Below are positions 47,401-58,288 of a stretch of DNA of 64,000 nucleotides, piece by piece. The stretch covers positions 3,534,001 to 3,598,000 of the forward strand of contig JBCAMK010000001.1 in assembly GCA_038503065.1 (NCBI GenBank), given 5' to 3'. The translations under genes were made by a program, and so were the position numbers. Each line of letters opens with the position of its first letter. Positions within the stretch are counted from its first letter, which is position 1. Under the pieces are notes generated by a model that saw only the letters and a list, made by a program, of their open reading frames with translations, did not search any database and had not been told where the DNA came from. Source of the stretch: Paragyromitra xinjiangensis (lineage: Eukaryota; Ascomycota; Pezizomycetes; Pezizales; Discinaceae).

Positions 47401-49322
47401 CTCGCTCTGTCGACGGGGAAAGTACGGCCTTATAGTCTGCATTGGATCCGCCTCAAAATCCATCACTAAAGAATCTTTATTAGCAAAAATGCGTATGGGA
47501 GGCCATCACGAAGGACTACTCACTTGGTGGATTTTTGATGGTTATATCCCCTTCAAAATCGTCACCCCAGTTTTCATCCGTCCCATCATTAGACGCGAAT
47601 AATTTCAATCGATCGAACATTTGCGATCCTGCCAAATTGCCATTCTCTGATGCTTTATTGCGAGGTAACTGGAGTGCAGCCGGCGAGATGATCGACGCAA
47701 AATCATTGTCCCAGTTATCATCCTCCACTATTGAGATATCAGCCACTGAACCGCCCGAATGAAAGAGGTTATATTATACTGACTAGTGCTTTCCGGAGAC
47801 ATAAAAGCCTCTGTATTTCGTGATCTAGCCAAACCTAATGGCCCTTTCCCTGTACTATTCACCACAGACGAATGCTCCAGATTGTAACGTCGAGGGTTAG
47901 GACTAGTTATGTGCGAAGGAGGTCGACCCGACCTTGGCGCATTTGGTGATTGCAAGGCTGCGTTCCACTGCTGCACACTCTTGACTGCCTCGTCATACTT
48001 CGTTGTTGGAGTTCTCACTACAGAATCTGATCTTTTTGCATTGACGATCCACGGGTGTTTGAGAAGCTTCCGAGCTGATACTCGGAGGTTAGGATCTTTC
48101 TGGAAACATTGCATAAGGAAATCCCGAACTGCCTTTACTCATCATTAACAGATACTTATCAGAGACGTACAATGTGCCAACACTTACCGGAGAAGCACCC
48201 TCAGGCAGTGGGGGATGGTCGTCGTTGACTATTCTAAATAAAGCTTGCATAGAGGCAAGCTTGTGATATGGCGGCTTTCCATCCAGGAGTTCGACAACGG
48301 TGCATCCCACGCTCCTTCACCTCAATAAGCACAAATACAATTACAATATCTCTGAAAATTCCGAGAGATAGCGAGCTTACCATATATCAGATGACGTTGT
48401 AGCCCCAGCGAGCTCGATGACCTCTGGTGCCATCCAATATGGTGTCCCAACTACCGAAGAATCACTCAGCCCAGTAGTCCTAGTAGCAACTCCGAAATCC
48501 GCTAGCTTAACTAGCCCTTCTTTAGTTGTTAAAATGTTGGCGCCTTTGATATCTCGATGTATAACACCCTGGTCGTGAAGATATAACAACCCATGGAGAA
48601 CTTGGGTCATGTAGAGACCGACGAGGTTTTCTGGGAATTTTCCAAAATTTTTGCAGATGCTGTGGAGGGATCCATTCTCGCAGTACCTGATCGCAAACAT
48701 GATCATTAGCCCAAAATTCGATAACCTCGTTCGGAAAACATAGAAATACTCCAAAATGATGTATAACGAATCCGCCGTCTTGACAAAGCCATGATACTGA
48801 ACAATATTCGGATGCTAGTCATATCGTCAGTGCTAGTCGTACCAAAATCTAAATAGGAAGAGACCGTACGTTTAGGTTTTTGAGAAGATCAATTTCGAGC
48901 TGTGCAACAGTATTTAGTTTTAGCCCTATTTCAAAACAACCAACTGAACAACCATGGATTCGCGAAATCTACTCACCATTATCACCCGGAGCTCGCTCTT
49001 TGGTAAATCCACGAGCCGAACCTGCTTGACGGCGACGGTCTCACCAGTGCCCCAATTGAGTGCTCGATAAACTGAACCAAAGGCGCCTTTACCCAAGCAG
49101 TCCCCGAGAGTCTGAAACAACGAGTCTCCAAGTCAGCCAACATTGTTCCAGCCTTTCCCTTCTTTCCAAAGGTCCACGTACGTAGTCTGCGAGAGGAGCC
49201 GAGTTTTTCGAAGAAGCCTCATTTTCTTTGGATGACGACGAGGTGCTAGGCCTACTAGGGGTACGGGGACGGTCGTTTTGGCGGCCATTCTGTCGCACTG
49301 GGATGGGAGCGAGGGTCGGCAT
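44477..49322 (-). CDS. SEPH: SepH/Cdc7-type septation kinase (SIN MAPKKK-like)
   Basis: Ser/Thr kinase of the septation initiation network acting between the Spg1 GTPase and the Sid1/Sid2 kinases to trigger cytokinesis. Sixteen exons close one frame of 1326 aa (49322-49182, 49111-48977, 48899-48870, 48814-48750, 48686-48381, 48314-48188, 48132-47784, 47745-47524, 47465-47179, 47119-46808, 46752-46564, 46512-46099, 46044-45840, 45783-45614, 45557-45277, 45224-44477). Seen: kinase domain at about residues 48-300 with [51 protein letters not shown]; an acidic, Ser-rich middle; and C-terminal armadillo/HEAT-like helices ([40 protein letters not shown]) as in SepH. The length is close to the Aspergillus protein. 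An upstream in-frame ATG at 49430 is possible but lacks conservation cues. Confidence 0.93.
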
Positions 49323-50419
49323 TGTCGTCTTCGTTGTTGATCTTAGAGGAGCAATAGCAACAGCAGCAGCGAGTAGATGTGAGGTCGAGCGAGCGATAGA
49401 AGCAACGTCTTCATTGCCAGGACAGAACACATGCAGAACGACGCAGGATGGAAGGGCAGGGCAGGGTCGGAGCTAGGGGGGGGCCCTCAAAGCAGAGGGT
49501 CCCTTGGGACGGAGCGGACAAACTCGCGAAAGGTTGCGGCTCAAACTGTTCGCTGGTACAAGCAGGCTTCCTCAGTTGGAACGCAGAGTTTCAAAGCAGA
49601 CAGCCCGTACCTCAACCGAATGATATGTGGAGAATTTGGCCAAAGAGCTCGAAGGAAAGAGCTTGGGCTGTCGTGATCTTTCTTCCTGATACCTTTCTTC
49701 TCTTCTCTTCTCTTTTCTTTTCTTTTCTTTTCTTCCGTCCCCTCTCGCTATAGCGCCACCTACATGTATTTACCTATTTATCTCCTCCCTTGTAACAAGC
49801 TCTCTATGTAAGGCAGATTAAAGGGGTTTCTCTCCAGCTAGCAGGCCAGTCCTCGGACAGCTCATTCTAACCCTCCCCTCTCAACAGGCTACAGCTGTGT
49901 ACAAAAAGTCCCGGATACCTGACCAGCTCAAAGATGGGTCTCCAGCCCCTGCAGTGGACAACGCCATATTAAAATTCGCAAGTTCCCCGATTCAGCCAAT
50001 CACTGCTTCCAGCATCCGAAGCCAATTTTCTACAACAAGCTAAGCCAGTATGTCGGGTCGATACATACATGAACTATTCACCACAATTGGTTTTAGATAC
50101 GGCGACTGTTATGTAAGGCTGAAAATGTCTGTATCACAATTCCACTGAGAAAAATAGCTGCATTACTCACCGTTGGAATATCTAGGCACTGGTACTAATG
50201 TCGCAATCTCTGCTGCGGATAAGGCTGGAACATCATGGTGGGACCTGAAAATCTTGATAACCTTGCATGTGATGTATAAAACATGTTTTTCTAAGCGCAT
50301 ACAGTTAGGGAGAAAAAAAAAATCAAATACACAAACCCGCACGCCTGAAAACCCATAACATCGTAAATAGGTGCTGAAAAAACAACCTGAAAAACTTTTT
50401 CTGCCTCAAATCATCACAT
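49323..50419. promoter_or_regulatory. SepH upstream region with TTTTC microsatellite
   Basis: 1.1 kb between the SepH start and PNO1 stop. TCTTC, TTTTC and similar units are tandemly repeated at about 49680-49740. A CCAAT box occurs near 49997. Short frames here (for example 49431-49753 plus) lack motifs. Confidence 0.45.
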
Positions 50420-51378
50420 TTAGAACCGTTCCTTCTGTCTCGCAGCCACCGTTCTAAGGTTCCCATAAACTTTACCCTATAAAACTGTCAATAACCTTCA
50501 CCACTATCAAGAGACTTAGGCCAATGCATGGAAACACATACCGGTGGGCTTCCCAGGATCAAGCTAACAATTGCCTCCCTTGCCATCCTGATATTCTGGA
50601 ACCCTCCTAAAATATGAATCTTCTGATCTGCCAGCACAACCCTCGTCTTTGTCGTATTCTCAATTGCAAATTTTGTCTTCCCATCCTTTCCTGCTATACG
50701 CCCAATCGCCCTCCCCAAATGTTCCCCAGTCAACGTTTTCACATCCTTAATCTCAAACGTCTCGATATACAGATCATCGAGCCTCAGTAGCGCAATTGCA
50801 TCGTCCACATCGAATCCCAGCGCAAATGCCTTAACAAAGTCAGCTCCCTTCTGCAGAGCGCCGGTGTCCGTAGTGAGCTTCGAGGAACGGAGTTCGACCG
50901 CTTTGTCCTTGAGGTTCATTCTGACTTGAAGTTTGAGGTGCTCAACGAGTGGGGGGTAAATTTTCGGCCATGTGTTTTTGAGGGGCGTCATTCGGTGGGG
51001 TGGGATGGCAACTTTTCGCGACTCTGATTTGCTCTTAGTTCTCTGGATGGTAGTGTGTTAGCACCTAAATAGGCGTCTCCTTCTTCTACTAGAAAACGCA
51101 CACTTGGTTTCGCAGGCGCGAATTTAGGGCGGCCTTCTTCATCAATTTGCATTGCTGTATCTTCCTCTACTGCTTTCAGTGGAGTGACTACTGTGCTAGC
51201 ATCAGCAGGCGCTGAAGCTGATGCATCGATAAGAACTTCATTATCAACCTCTAGAGGCAACCAGTTAGCCTCGAAATTATTTTTCGATCAGAGGAAATGG
51301 AAGAATACTAGGTGCTTGCTGCGTTACAACCTGAACAGGAGGTTCGGGAACCTTTGCAAGAGCTGTAGGAGCGGGCAT
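50420..51378 (-). CDS. PNO1: PNO1/Dim2 KH-domain pre-rRNA processing factor
   Basis: RNA-binding protein of the pre-40S particle, partner of the Nob1 nuclease and of the Dim1 methyltransferase. Exons 51378-51309, 51250-51065, 51023-50542 and 50476-50420 give 264 aa. Seen: disordered N-terminus MPAPTALAKVPEPP, RKVAIPPHRMTPLKNTWPKI, YPPLVEHLKLQVRMNLKDKA, the divergent first KH region, then KTLTGEHLGRAIGRIAGKDG and KTKFAIENTTKTRVVLAD (second KH, with GxxG-type GRIAGKDG), LGGFQNIRMAREAIVSLILG, and the invariant tail GKVYGNLRTVAARQKERF. All junctions GT-AG. It lies on the same strand as FOL3 and SepH. Confidence 0.95.
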
Positions 51379-51655
51379 CTTGATTTTGGGGGGGTTGGTT
51401 GAGGTTGAAAACTGTGGGGGTGGTGTTTTTTTTTCTCCTGGAATTAGGGTGAAAGTTTGAACTCTGCCGGGTAGGTTGCTAGAATACCCCACCACAGTGG
51501 GTTCTACAACCATCATGCTCAAAAATACACGAAACAAACCCTTCTCTACTTTCCGATCCCTCCCTAGTAAATTTTCTAGATGCACTAATAATTACATGCG
51601 TTTCCCATATTCATACATAAAATAGGGCGCTTTCCCGATTTTTGCATTAAGCTCG

Positions 51656-53091
51656 TCAAGTAAGCCTAGTTAGTCTAATCACATCTCCGGCAAGATACCT
51701 GCGGTTCAAAATATCAGCGATACCGAAACACTTGAACGAATTTAAGGGTCCCCACAGGCTTCCAGCAACAACCACACTTCCTTCGTGGGCCATTTGGCAC
51801 GCCATACTTAATGCCCTCTTGATATCGCTCCCAGCATCTACCGCACTTCCTAGGTCCCCAATAACTCCTTCCGCCGCCTCTACAATCTTCGATGAATCCA
51901 TGGGAGAAACCCACGGCATACCATCTACTGGCCCGAATTTAACACCGACAACATGATCACCACATCTGAGCAAGCTGCGCAGCATTTTATCAATATCTTT
52001 TCCTTCAGATGCAGCCAATACCCAGGCGACTTGTCCCACCCCAAAAGCTCGAAGCTTTTGATCGACATATTCTGCCAGAGAATCTGCTGCTTGGGGATTG
52101 TGAGCGCCATCTACCAGCACGGACTTTCCCCTATCGACAATGGAGGATACGTCGACCGTTTCCATTCTCCCTGGCCATCTGGTTGCCATTATACCTTGCT
52201 CGACTGCTCCCGCAGTTATCGACGGAAATTTCTTTGACGTATATGAAAGCGCATTTACAGCACAAGCAAGATTCCATGGTTGATAAAGCCCTGTCAGAAA
52301 GTTCGTGAACCGCTGGCCCCCAAACGCTGGAGTCGCAACTTCACAATAACCCTCTCCTACTGCCTCCAACTTTGTAGTGACGAACTCTCGAACACCGACT
52401 TCGTTAGCTGTGTGGTTTAAAACGGACAACACTGTCTCCGTATTGGATCCATCCACAATACATGGACTGCCGTTTTTCATAATCCCAGCCTTTTCTCTCG
52501 CAATCTCCTCCAACGTAAAACCGAGAAACCCCATATGGTCCATTGCAATCTTTGTAATAACCGTTGCTAGTGGATTCTCAAACACATTCGTTGAGTCTAA
52601 CCGCCCCCCCATGCCTACCTCTACAACCGCGACATCGATTTTCTGCTTCGAGAATATTTCAAACGCCGTAGCCGTAAGAAGCTCGAATTCGGTCGCCCCG
52701 ATACCTAGTCTCGCGTCGGTAGCCTTTATGATGGCTTCGGCTTCCAGGAAAACATCCTTATCGACAGTGGTCTCGTTCAGCGTGATACAATCCCACCTAT
52801 CGACTAGATGTGGTGATGTGAAACGACCACTGGGAACACCTGCTGCGTGAAGGACTGAAGATATGTAGGCACATACTGAACCCTGTGTAGACGTTAGTAG
52901 CATAGTCGGAAGAAACATCACGGAGAATCACTCGCCTTCCCGTTAGTCCCAGCAACCTATATTTTACGTTAGTTGAGATGAAAACAGCAAAAACAAGAAC
53001 CATCCGAGATGCATACGTGAATCGCTTGCCACGGGAACTGGGTCTGATTCTGTAGGAGTCTTCCGATTCGCTTGAGGCCAAGATCAATCAT
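51656..53091 (-). CDS. FOL3: Dihydrofolate synthase (FPGS/MurD-fold ligase)
   Basis: Adds glutamate to dihydropteroate to make dihydrofolate. Exons 53091-53017, 52956-52936 and 52882-51656 give 440 aa, the length of Fol3 rather than of the longer Met7-type folylpolyglutamate synthases. Seen: MIDLGLKRIGRLL, the Mur-ligase P-loop AGTNGKGSVCAYISSVL, GRFTSPHLVDRWDCI, ATEFELLTATAFEIF, VEVGMGGRLDSTNVF, TKIAMDHMGFLG, REKAGIMK, TRWPGRMETV, DGAHNPQAADSLAEYV, and VDGMPWVSPMD. The 21-nt second exon encodes VAGTNGK. Its intron (52935-52883) must use a GC donor (AAG|GCGAGT) to restore the P-loop. The start pairs divergently with the kinase gene, 277 bp apart. Confidence 0.93.
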
Positions 53092-53368
53092 TTTCGTTGC
53101 CGCGGTGTCCCCCTATTTTCGCTGTTTGTGACGAAAGTCTGGATGTTCTGATGCGTGCAGACGTTGGATGGTTATTAGGCTAGGGGATCTGAGGGAAGCC
53201 GTCTTGGCCGGACATTTATCCCAGTGCCCCGCACGCGATAACCTTGATAAGATGCCGCGACAAGGCGCAAGTATCACCAAATCCAACCTCAAATCGGTAT
53301 CGTATTTACAACCATTCCCAGCACCAATTCACTCCGGGCTCAACGATATCCACGCAGGAACTAAAAAG

Positions 53369-54355
53369 ATGGAGAACATTATTGAAGACCTTGTAGATGC
53401 AACTAGCAGTACGTTGTCCTACCTGCATGTACTTGTATAGGCCTTGTCTCAATTATAAAATGATACCAAAATGTGAATGGGAAATTGACCTTTTAAATAC
53501 ATGTAATTATAACAACCCTAAAAACCAGCTTACTTACGCCAAATCTACCTCCAACTCCTTTCACAGAAAAACTCTCTGCAACTCCCTCCAACCAACGCAT
53601 CCTGGTCAGCGTTTCCGGCATTCCCGGTAGCGGTAAAACTACACTCGCTGGGAAAGTTGTCAATGGCCTTAACACGCTTCACCGCAGTAAGGGGAATGAC
53701 ATTGACATAGCCGCTATGATCCCGATGGTAACTTTGCATCCCTCACCCCAACGCCAATTCCCACTGATATCTATAGGATGGATATCATCTAACCCGCGCC
53801 GCCCTCTCCGCAATGCCAAACCCCCTCGAAGCCCACGCCCGCCGCGGTGCGCCATTCACCTTTGATCCCATGGCACTTAGAAAACTCGTGTTGAAGCTGA
53901 AGGAGCCTATCACCACTGAGGCGCCAGCGATATATGCGCCGAGCTTCGACCATGCAAAGAAAGATCCTGTGGAGGACGATATTACCATCCTGGCTACACA
54001 GCGGGTTCTTATTTTTGAAGGTTCATTTCTTCTCCCTTCCAGATCTGAAAAGTAGGAATGTAGTTTTTTCTTACCTACAGAGATAGGCAACTACCTCTCC
54101 CTCAAAATAGATATCTGGGGGACTATTTCCACGCTCTTTGACGAACTCTGGTTCGTCTCTGTTGACCGAAACGTAGCGCGTGAGCGGTTGATAGCACGCC
54201 ATCTAGCTGCGGGGCTTGCGGACACTCCTGAGGCGGCGACGAAGAGAGCGGACGAGAATGATCTGCCAAATGGGGATTTCATTATCGAAAACATGGCCGC
54301 GGTACATAGAGTCATTAGGAGCATTCCGGATGAAGATTATGGGGGAAGTATTTAG
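53369..54355 (+). CDS. P-loop small-molecule kinase, uridine-kinase/PRK family (YFH7-like)
   Basis: Exons 53369-53408, 53567-53727, 53777-54020 and 54087-54355 give 237 aa. Seen: Walker A GIPGSGKTTLA near residue 32, MIPMDGYHLTRAAL, EAHARRGAPFTFDP, YAPSFDHAKKDPVEDD, the Walker-B-like RVLIFEGNYLSL, a lid helix RERLIARHLAAGLADT, and the terminal PDEDYGGSI. These motifs place it in the group of Yfh7 and bacterial fructose/nucleoside-type kinases, whose physiological substrate is unclear. Start: MENIIEDLVDATS resembles family N-termini; the same frame is open to an ATG at 53168, which would add 67 residues of no evident conservation. The 158-bp first intron is long for this window. Confidence 0.88.
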
Positions 54356-54752
54356 GTCTGAGGGGAATGAAGGACCACCTGGCAGGCACGATCGAAAGAG
54401 TAAGGATAGAAAAGGTGCCAAAGCTGTTATTTTTAATTTTCCTTGGTAGTTTTTTTGTGTCCTCCCAGAGCGACAGAAAAAGGTGATATTGGAGCCTTGG
54501 AAAAAAAGGGCAGTAAGATGGAACAAAATGAGAAAACCGAGAATAGTTCGAGCCTTCTGAAGAAAAAGCAGACACAAATATACAGAACAAAAACTCCAGA
54601 ATCAGCCAGCGAAAAGGCGAAAATGAAAATAGATACAGCACCCCCCAAAAACAATCACGACCCTGTATTCCAAAAAAAAAGACGACCATAGGGTGCGCAA
54701 GTCATACAAAACACTATCCAAGAAGGAAAGGGAAAAAGAGATAAGGGATCTG
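54356..54752. other. Tail-to-tail intergenic region
   Basis: A-rich plus strand, 3' flanks of the kinase gene and the unknown 373-aa gene. No gene seen. Confidence 0.4.
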
Positions 54753-55874
54753 CTACAAACGTTCAACCAAGCGATCTAATTCTCTGTTATCCCTATTCCT
54801 CGAAGGAAACAGCGACGTGAACCTTCGCATCCGAAATGTCTCATCACGATCTTGTGTGGTATCCCACAAATGGTCCTGGATCGCCAACTCCCCACCTTCT
54901 GTACCTTCTCCGCCTTCCCCATCAGAATCTTCACTCTCCCACAAATCGCACGCCGCCTGGAACCCAATACCGTCCGCAACCAACTCCCATTGAGTCGCAT
55001 CAGGGCTGTAAATATCATCAATTAGCCCTAGCTCATCAAACAGAGACATATCGGTGAGGATAGACCTGAGAGATCGTTCCCTATCACCCAAGCCATCGAT
55101 ATCAAATCGTGGCAGATTCAACGATCTCGTCACGTATGATCCACTTCGTCGTCCGCTATCGTTTTCGTCCACGGCATCGGCAAGATAACGTTGAATCCGT
55201 GCAGGGAATCTAAACCGGGGAACCCCAGGCTCATCTACGACACGGCGAGCCGCAGCGGCCTCAGTGATAGCTGGTACGAACGGCGGTCGGAATCGACGGC
55301 GCTCGTCAAAGTCTTGCCTTTCCCTCTCCCGTTCCCTCTCCCTCTCCATCTGTCTAATCCTTTCCCTCGCCATCTCTCTTTCAAATTCCCCCAATCTCTC
55401 CCTTGTCATCTCTCGCTCGGGAAACGCCGGCGGAAACCGCGGCGTGTGTACCTCCGAGGAAGCGCTCGCCGAGGAGCCCCGGCTAGTCTCAGATCTGAAA
55501 ACTGGGAGGGGAGACAACATCCGCCGAAGCCCGCCTCGATTAGTGCGCGGCTCAGAATCAGATAGCGTCACGCGCAGTGCAACGCGTTCTTGATCGGGTA
55601 TGGGGGTTGGAAGCGCATTAACGTCGTTCCACTGGGACAAAGTCCCTCTCCTCTCGGAGGAGAAAGAAGATGAAGGACCGACGTTCATGCTCTGGAGTGC
55701 ATAGTCACTACGTAGTAAATTGAAGAGCGTTTCAGAGGACCTGTCAGAAGCTCTAATTCGTGGACGAGAGGAATCTGAGGGTCGGGAACGGCGAGAGACT
55801 GCCGCGCGACGAGGGTCAAGGACAGCGTCGGTTTCGCGCTTTTCGGCGGGCTCTCTCCAGATCGGTAGACCCAT
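54753..55874 (-). CDS. Unknown 373-aa Arg/Glu-rich protein
   Basis: Not recognised. Single open exon with a clear ATG (MGLPIWREPAEKRETDAVLD). Seen: an Arg/Ser-rich N-terminal 140 residues (SRRSRPSDSSRPRIRASDRS), then a highly charged segment at about 155-190 with a run of alternating Arg and Glu (MERERERERERQ) that should form a single alpha helix or coiled coil, ARRVVDEPGVPRFRFPARIQ, a more ordered C-terminal part (FDELGLIDDIYSPDATQWEL, GIGFQAACDLWESEDSD) and an acidic patch before FTSLFPSRNRDNRELDRLVE. No membrane segment. The length of the frame and the ordered C-terminal half make it a real gene; the composition suggests a nuclear or RNA-associated protein, which is only a guess. Confidence 0.7.
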   Translation of the reverse strand: MGLPIWREPAEKRETDAVLDPRRAAVSRRSRPSDSSRPRIRASDRSSETLFNLLRSDYALQSMNVGPSSSFSSERRGTLSQWNDVNALPTPIPDQERVALRVTLSDSEPRTNRGGLRRMLSPLPVFRSETSRGSSASASSEVHTPRFPPAFPEREMTRERLGEFEREMARERIRQMERERERERERQDFDERRRFRPPFVPAITEAAAARRVVDEPGVPRFRFPARIQRYLADAVDENDSGRRSGSYVTRSLNLPRFDIDGLGDRERSLRSILTDMSLFDELGLIDDIYSPDATQWELVADGIGFQAACDLWESEDSDGEGGEGTEGGELAIQDHLWDTTQDRDETFRMRRFTSLFPSRNRDNRELDRLVERL

Positions 55875-56295
55875 AATTGAGAATTTTTGGAAGGATACCG
55901 ATGATAGTGCGGGGAGAAAACAAGAAGATTAAAATTTTTAATCCAAGAGAGGAATGGAGATGGCGAAAAGATGTACTATGGGGAAACTTGTGGCCAGATG
56001 CTAGCGCTGAGACGTTTGTTTGCGGTAATGCAGGGCGGGTGTCCAGGCGTTCAGGGGAGCACACAGCGGGAACGGATGGGGATGGATGGAAGGGTTGATG
56101 GATGGACGGATGGACGGATGGATGTAAGGAAAGAGCGAGAAGACCAGTCACTGGAGCGAATACTTGATGGATCGCTAACTGATTTAGTTGGATGAAAGAC
56201 GATAAGGAAGAGAATAGGAAAGGGGGGAAGGGAGGGAGAGGGTGGAAGGGGTAGGTGGATGGAAGATACCGAAATGATTTTTCCCTTCTACAGTA
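55875..56295. repeat. GGAT-type microsatellite region
   Basis: Upstream of the 373-aa gene. GGATGGATGGA and GGACGGATGGACGGATGG units cover about 56080-56125, followed by purine-rich GGGAAGGGAGGGAGAGGG at about 56222-56240. No gene seen. Confidence 0.6.
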
Positions 56296-56757
56296 CTATT
56301 TCTCCGGTGTCTTCTTCTCCTTCTTCTTTGCCTGTAGAGATCTCGGGAAGACCAGCAGCGGTATCAGCGGGACTGGGGCGTTTGAGGCAGTGGAGCGAGA
56401 TCCCACAAATCTGGTGGGCCTTGGCGCTGTCTCGGCCATGCAGTCAACCAAAGGCTGTTTCCATCCTCGCATCGCCAGGATTCGGGACATAGTCTGGAGT
56501 GATGAGCTTATTTTGTTGAGTTGCTCAACCTCTTCTGCCAGAGAAACTGATCTGCTCCTCGAGCCACAAAGCATCTCCACATTCGTACTTCCATCATACC
56601 TATCTCAACCCCACAGGGCGACGGTGGCTCTCAGGGAGAACTATTACAGAAGCGTTTCATCGTGTATCTGGTTTTTAGCCCCAAACTGTCCGTCGGAAAA
56701 ATCACTCGTGGGATCCCAAAATTCGCAGGAGCTGAAGTCGTAAACGAGGTTTCTGAC
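56296..56757 (-). CDS. Candidate small gene, partly resolved
   Basis: Not recognised. A minus-strand frame ending at 56296 encodes YDGSTNVEMLCG, then a helical stretch SLAEEVEQLNKISSSLQTM, RGWKQPLVDCM, and a Lys-rich end SLQAKKKEKKTPEK. It joins upstream through acceptor GAGATAG (exon from 56599) and donor GACA|GTTTGG to an exon 56757-56687 encoding VRNLVYDFSSCEFWDPTSD. A 5' exon with a start codon was not found, so the model is incomplete. The helical segment with regular Leu/Ile spacing looks protein-like. It may instead be a chance frame. Confidence 0.35.
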
Positions 56758-58288
56758 CTGAGAGATCTTTGCGTTTCACCACAGGAAGCCCAATCCCTAA
56801 GTAGGCAAAAGTGCATACCCGCTCGTCGTGGCTGCAGCCTTGATCGCTAGCTTCTTATCTCTAATCTTGAATTGATCATGCGATATCACTCGACTGTAGT
56901 CATTCGCGAGAAGGCTCTATTCGATAGAGGTAATTTTCTCCGCTCCATGGACAAGATCAAAGGGCGGATAAAACTCTCCAGAACCCCGGAAAGTACCTTG
57001 TGACCCGCGTGGAGCTCTCTGGGAACCCAGTCTAACTAGGAAGCTCGAGAGGCTTAGACCAAACAAAATTTGAACGCACTTGAGTAGAGAGTAGAGACAT
57101 CGAATATATCTAAGGTAGTATAGGTAAATTATTCTCTTCCCTGACTTTTATTTCGTGATGGCGGGAGAACGGCCCGCCAAAGCCTCGAACTCTACTTAAC
57201 GCTAAGATTCATACCTCGCGCATCCCTGGAGCGTGGCCATGGCTGTATATAAAAACAATAGTTATAGAAAATAGGTTGGGTAAGACAGCTTAACGGAGCA
57301 AACAGGAGCCTTCTTATCGTGAATTCCCTTTCGGACTTCTCAAGCCCTACGTCAAGCCCCATTAGAAACATGTTGCATGTGGTTTCCTTTCCCTCAATGC
57401 TTCGGCTACACCTAAGTAACTAATGAAAATGAAAAAGGCAGAGGCCGGTTTTAGTGGCTCGAAGGATTGGAGGTACGGATGCCAGGATTGATCAAGGGAA
57501 GGCGGAAGTTTCTGCACGGGAGTAACGCCACTTCTCGGAACAATAAGTAGCTCCGTTTAGGTTCTGATCTGTCTGCGCCTTCTTGTTGGAGTTACTGCGA
57601 GACCCCGGAGAATTATTTTTGCACTTTGACGGGTAAGCGCGATAAATCGAGTGATACTCTATGATTCGCGATAGTAGACATAATTTTACTAGATCGGAAA
57701 AGTCTCCCCAATCTGGAATAACGAGACTCATGCCTGCCAAAATATCGCAAACCTTTCACTTTGCTTCGATCGTGAAATTCAATTTTAAAGTATATATGCC
57801 TAATTCAAATACATTTCCCCACCCAAACCAGCCTAACTTAACGTCAGCCAACGAACCAGTTGAATACAGGCACTAACTGCTCATAACTTCGTTTCGAACC
57901 CTCCCCCCTCAGAGAGCGTGGTTGCGGAGTGAACCTAGACGACAGACGAAGCTAAGCAGCACGAATACAAAGACTAACCTCCCATACACAGTAAACCAAA
58001 AGAACTTTAGAGCTAGAAATAAAAAATTACACCCTGTAACTGGTCGTCACTCTCACCCCTTACTCCCTTCTTTCCTACCCGCCGTCTTCAGTTTTTCCAG
58101 CAAGGAAAGCCGTCTAGAATAAGACCATAAGTAAAAAGAAAAACATATAGAAAGATTTTTAAACCCTATCCCAGAAGAATTTTGTAAGTTAAGAATTGTT
58201 TTTTCTTTATGTCCGTTGGCTGTCGACCGAGTCAATCAAAATCCATCTACTTTTTCTTAAAATTTAGATACCTGCGCCACAAATACAC
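56758..58288. other. 1.5-kb region without a supported gene
   Basis: May contain the 5' end of the candidate gene at 56296-56757. An 82-codon minus frame (57492-57740) and others lack motifs. AT-rich, no repeat noted. Confidence 0.4.
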
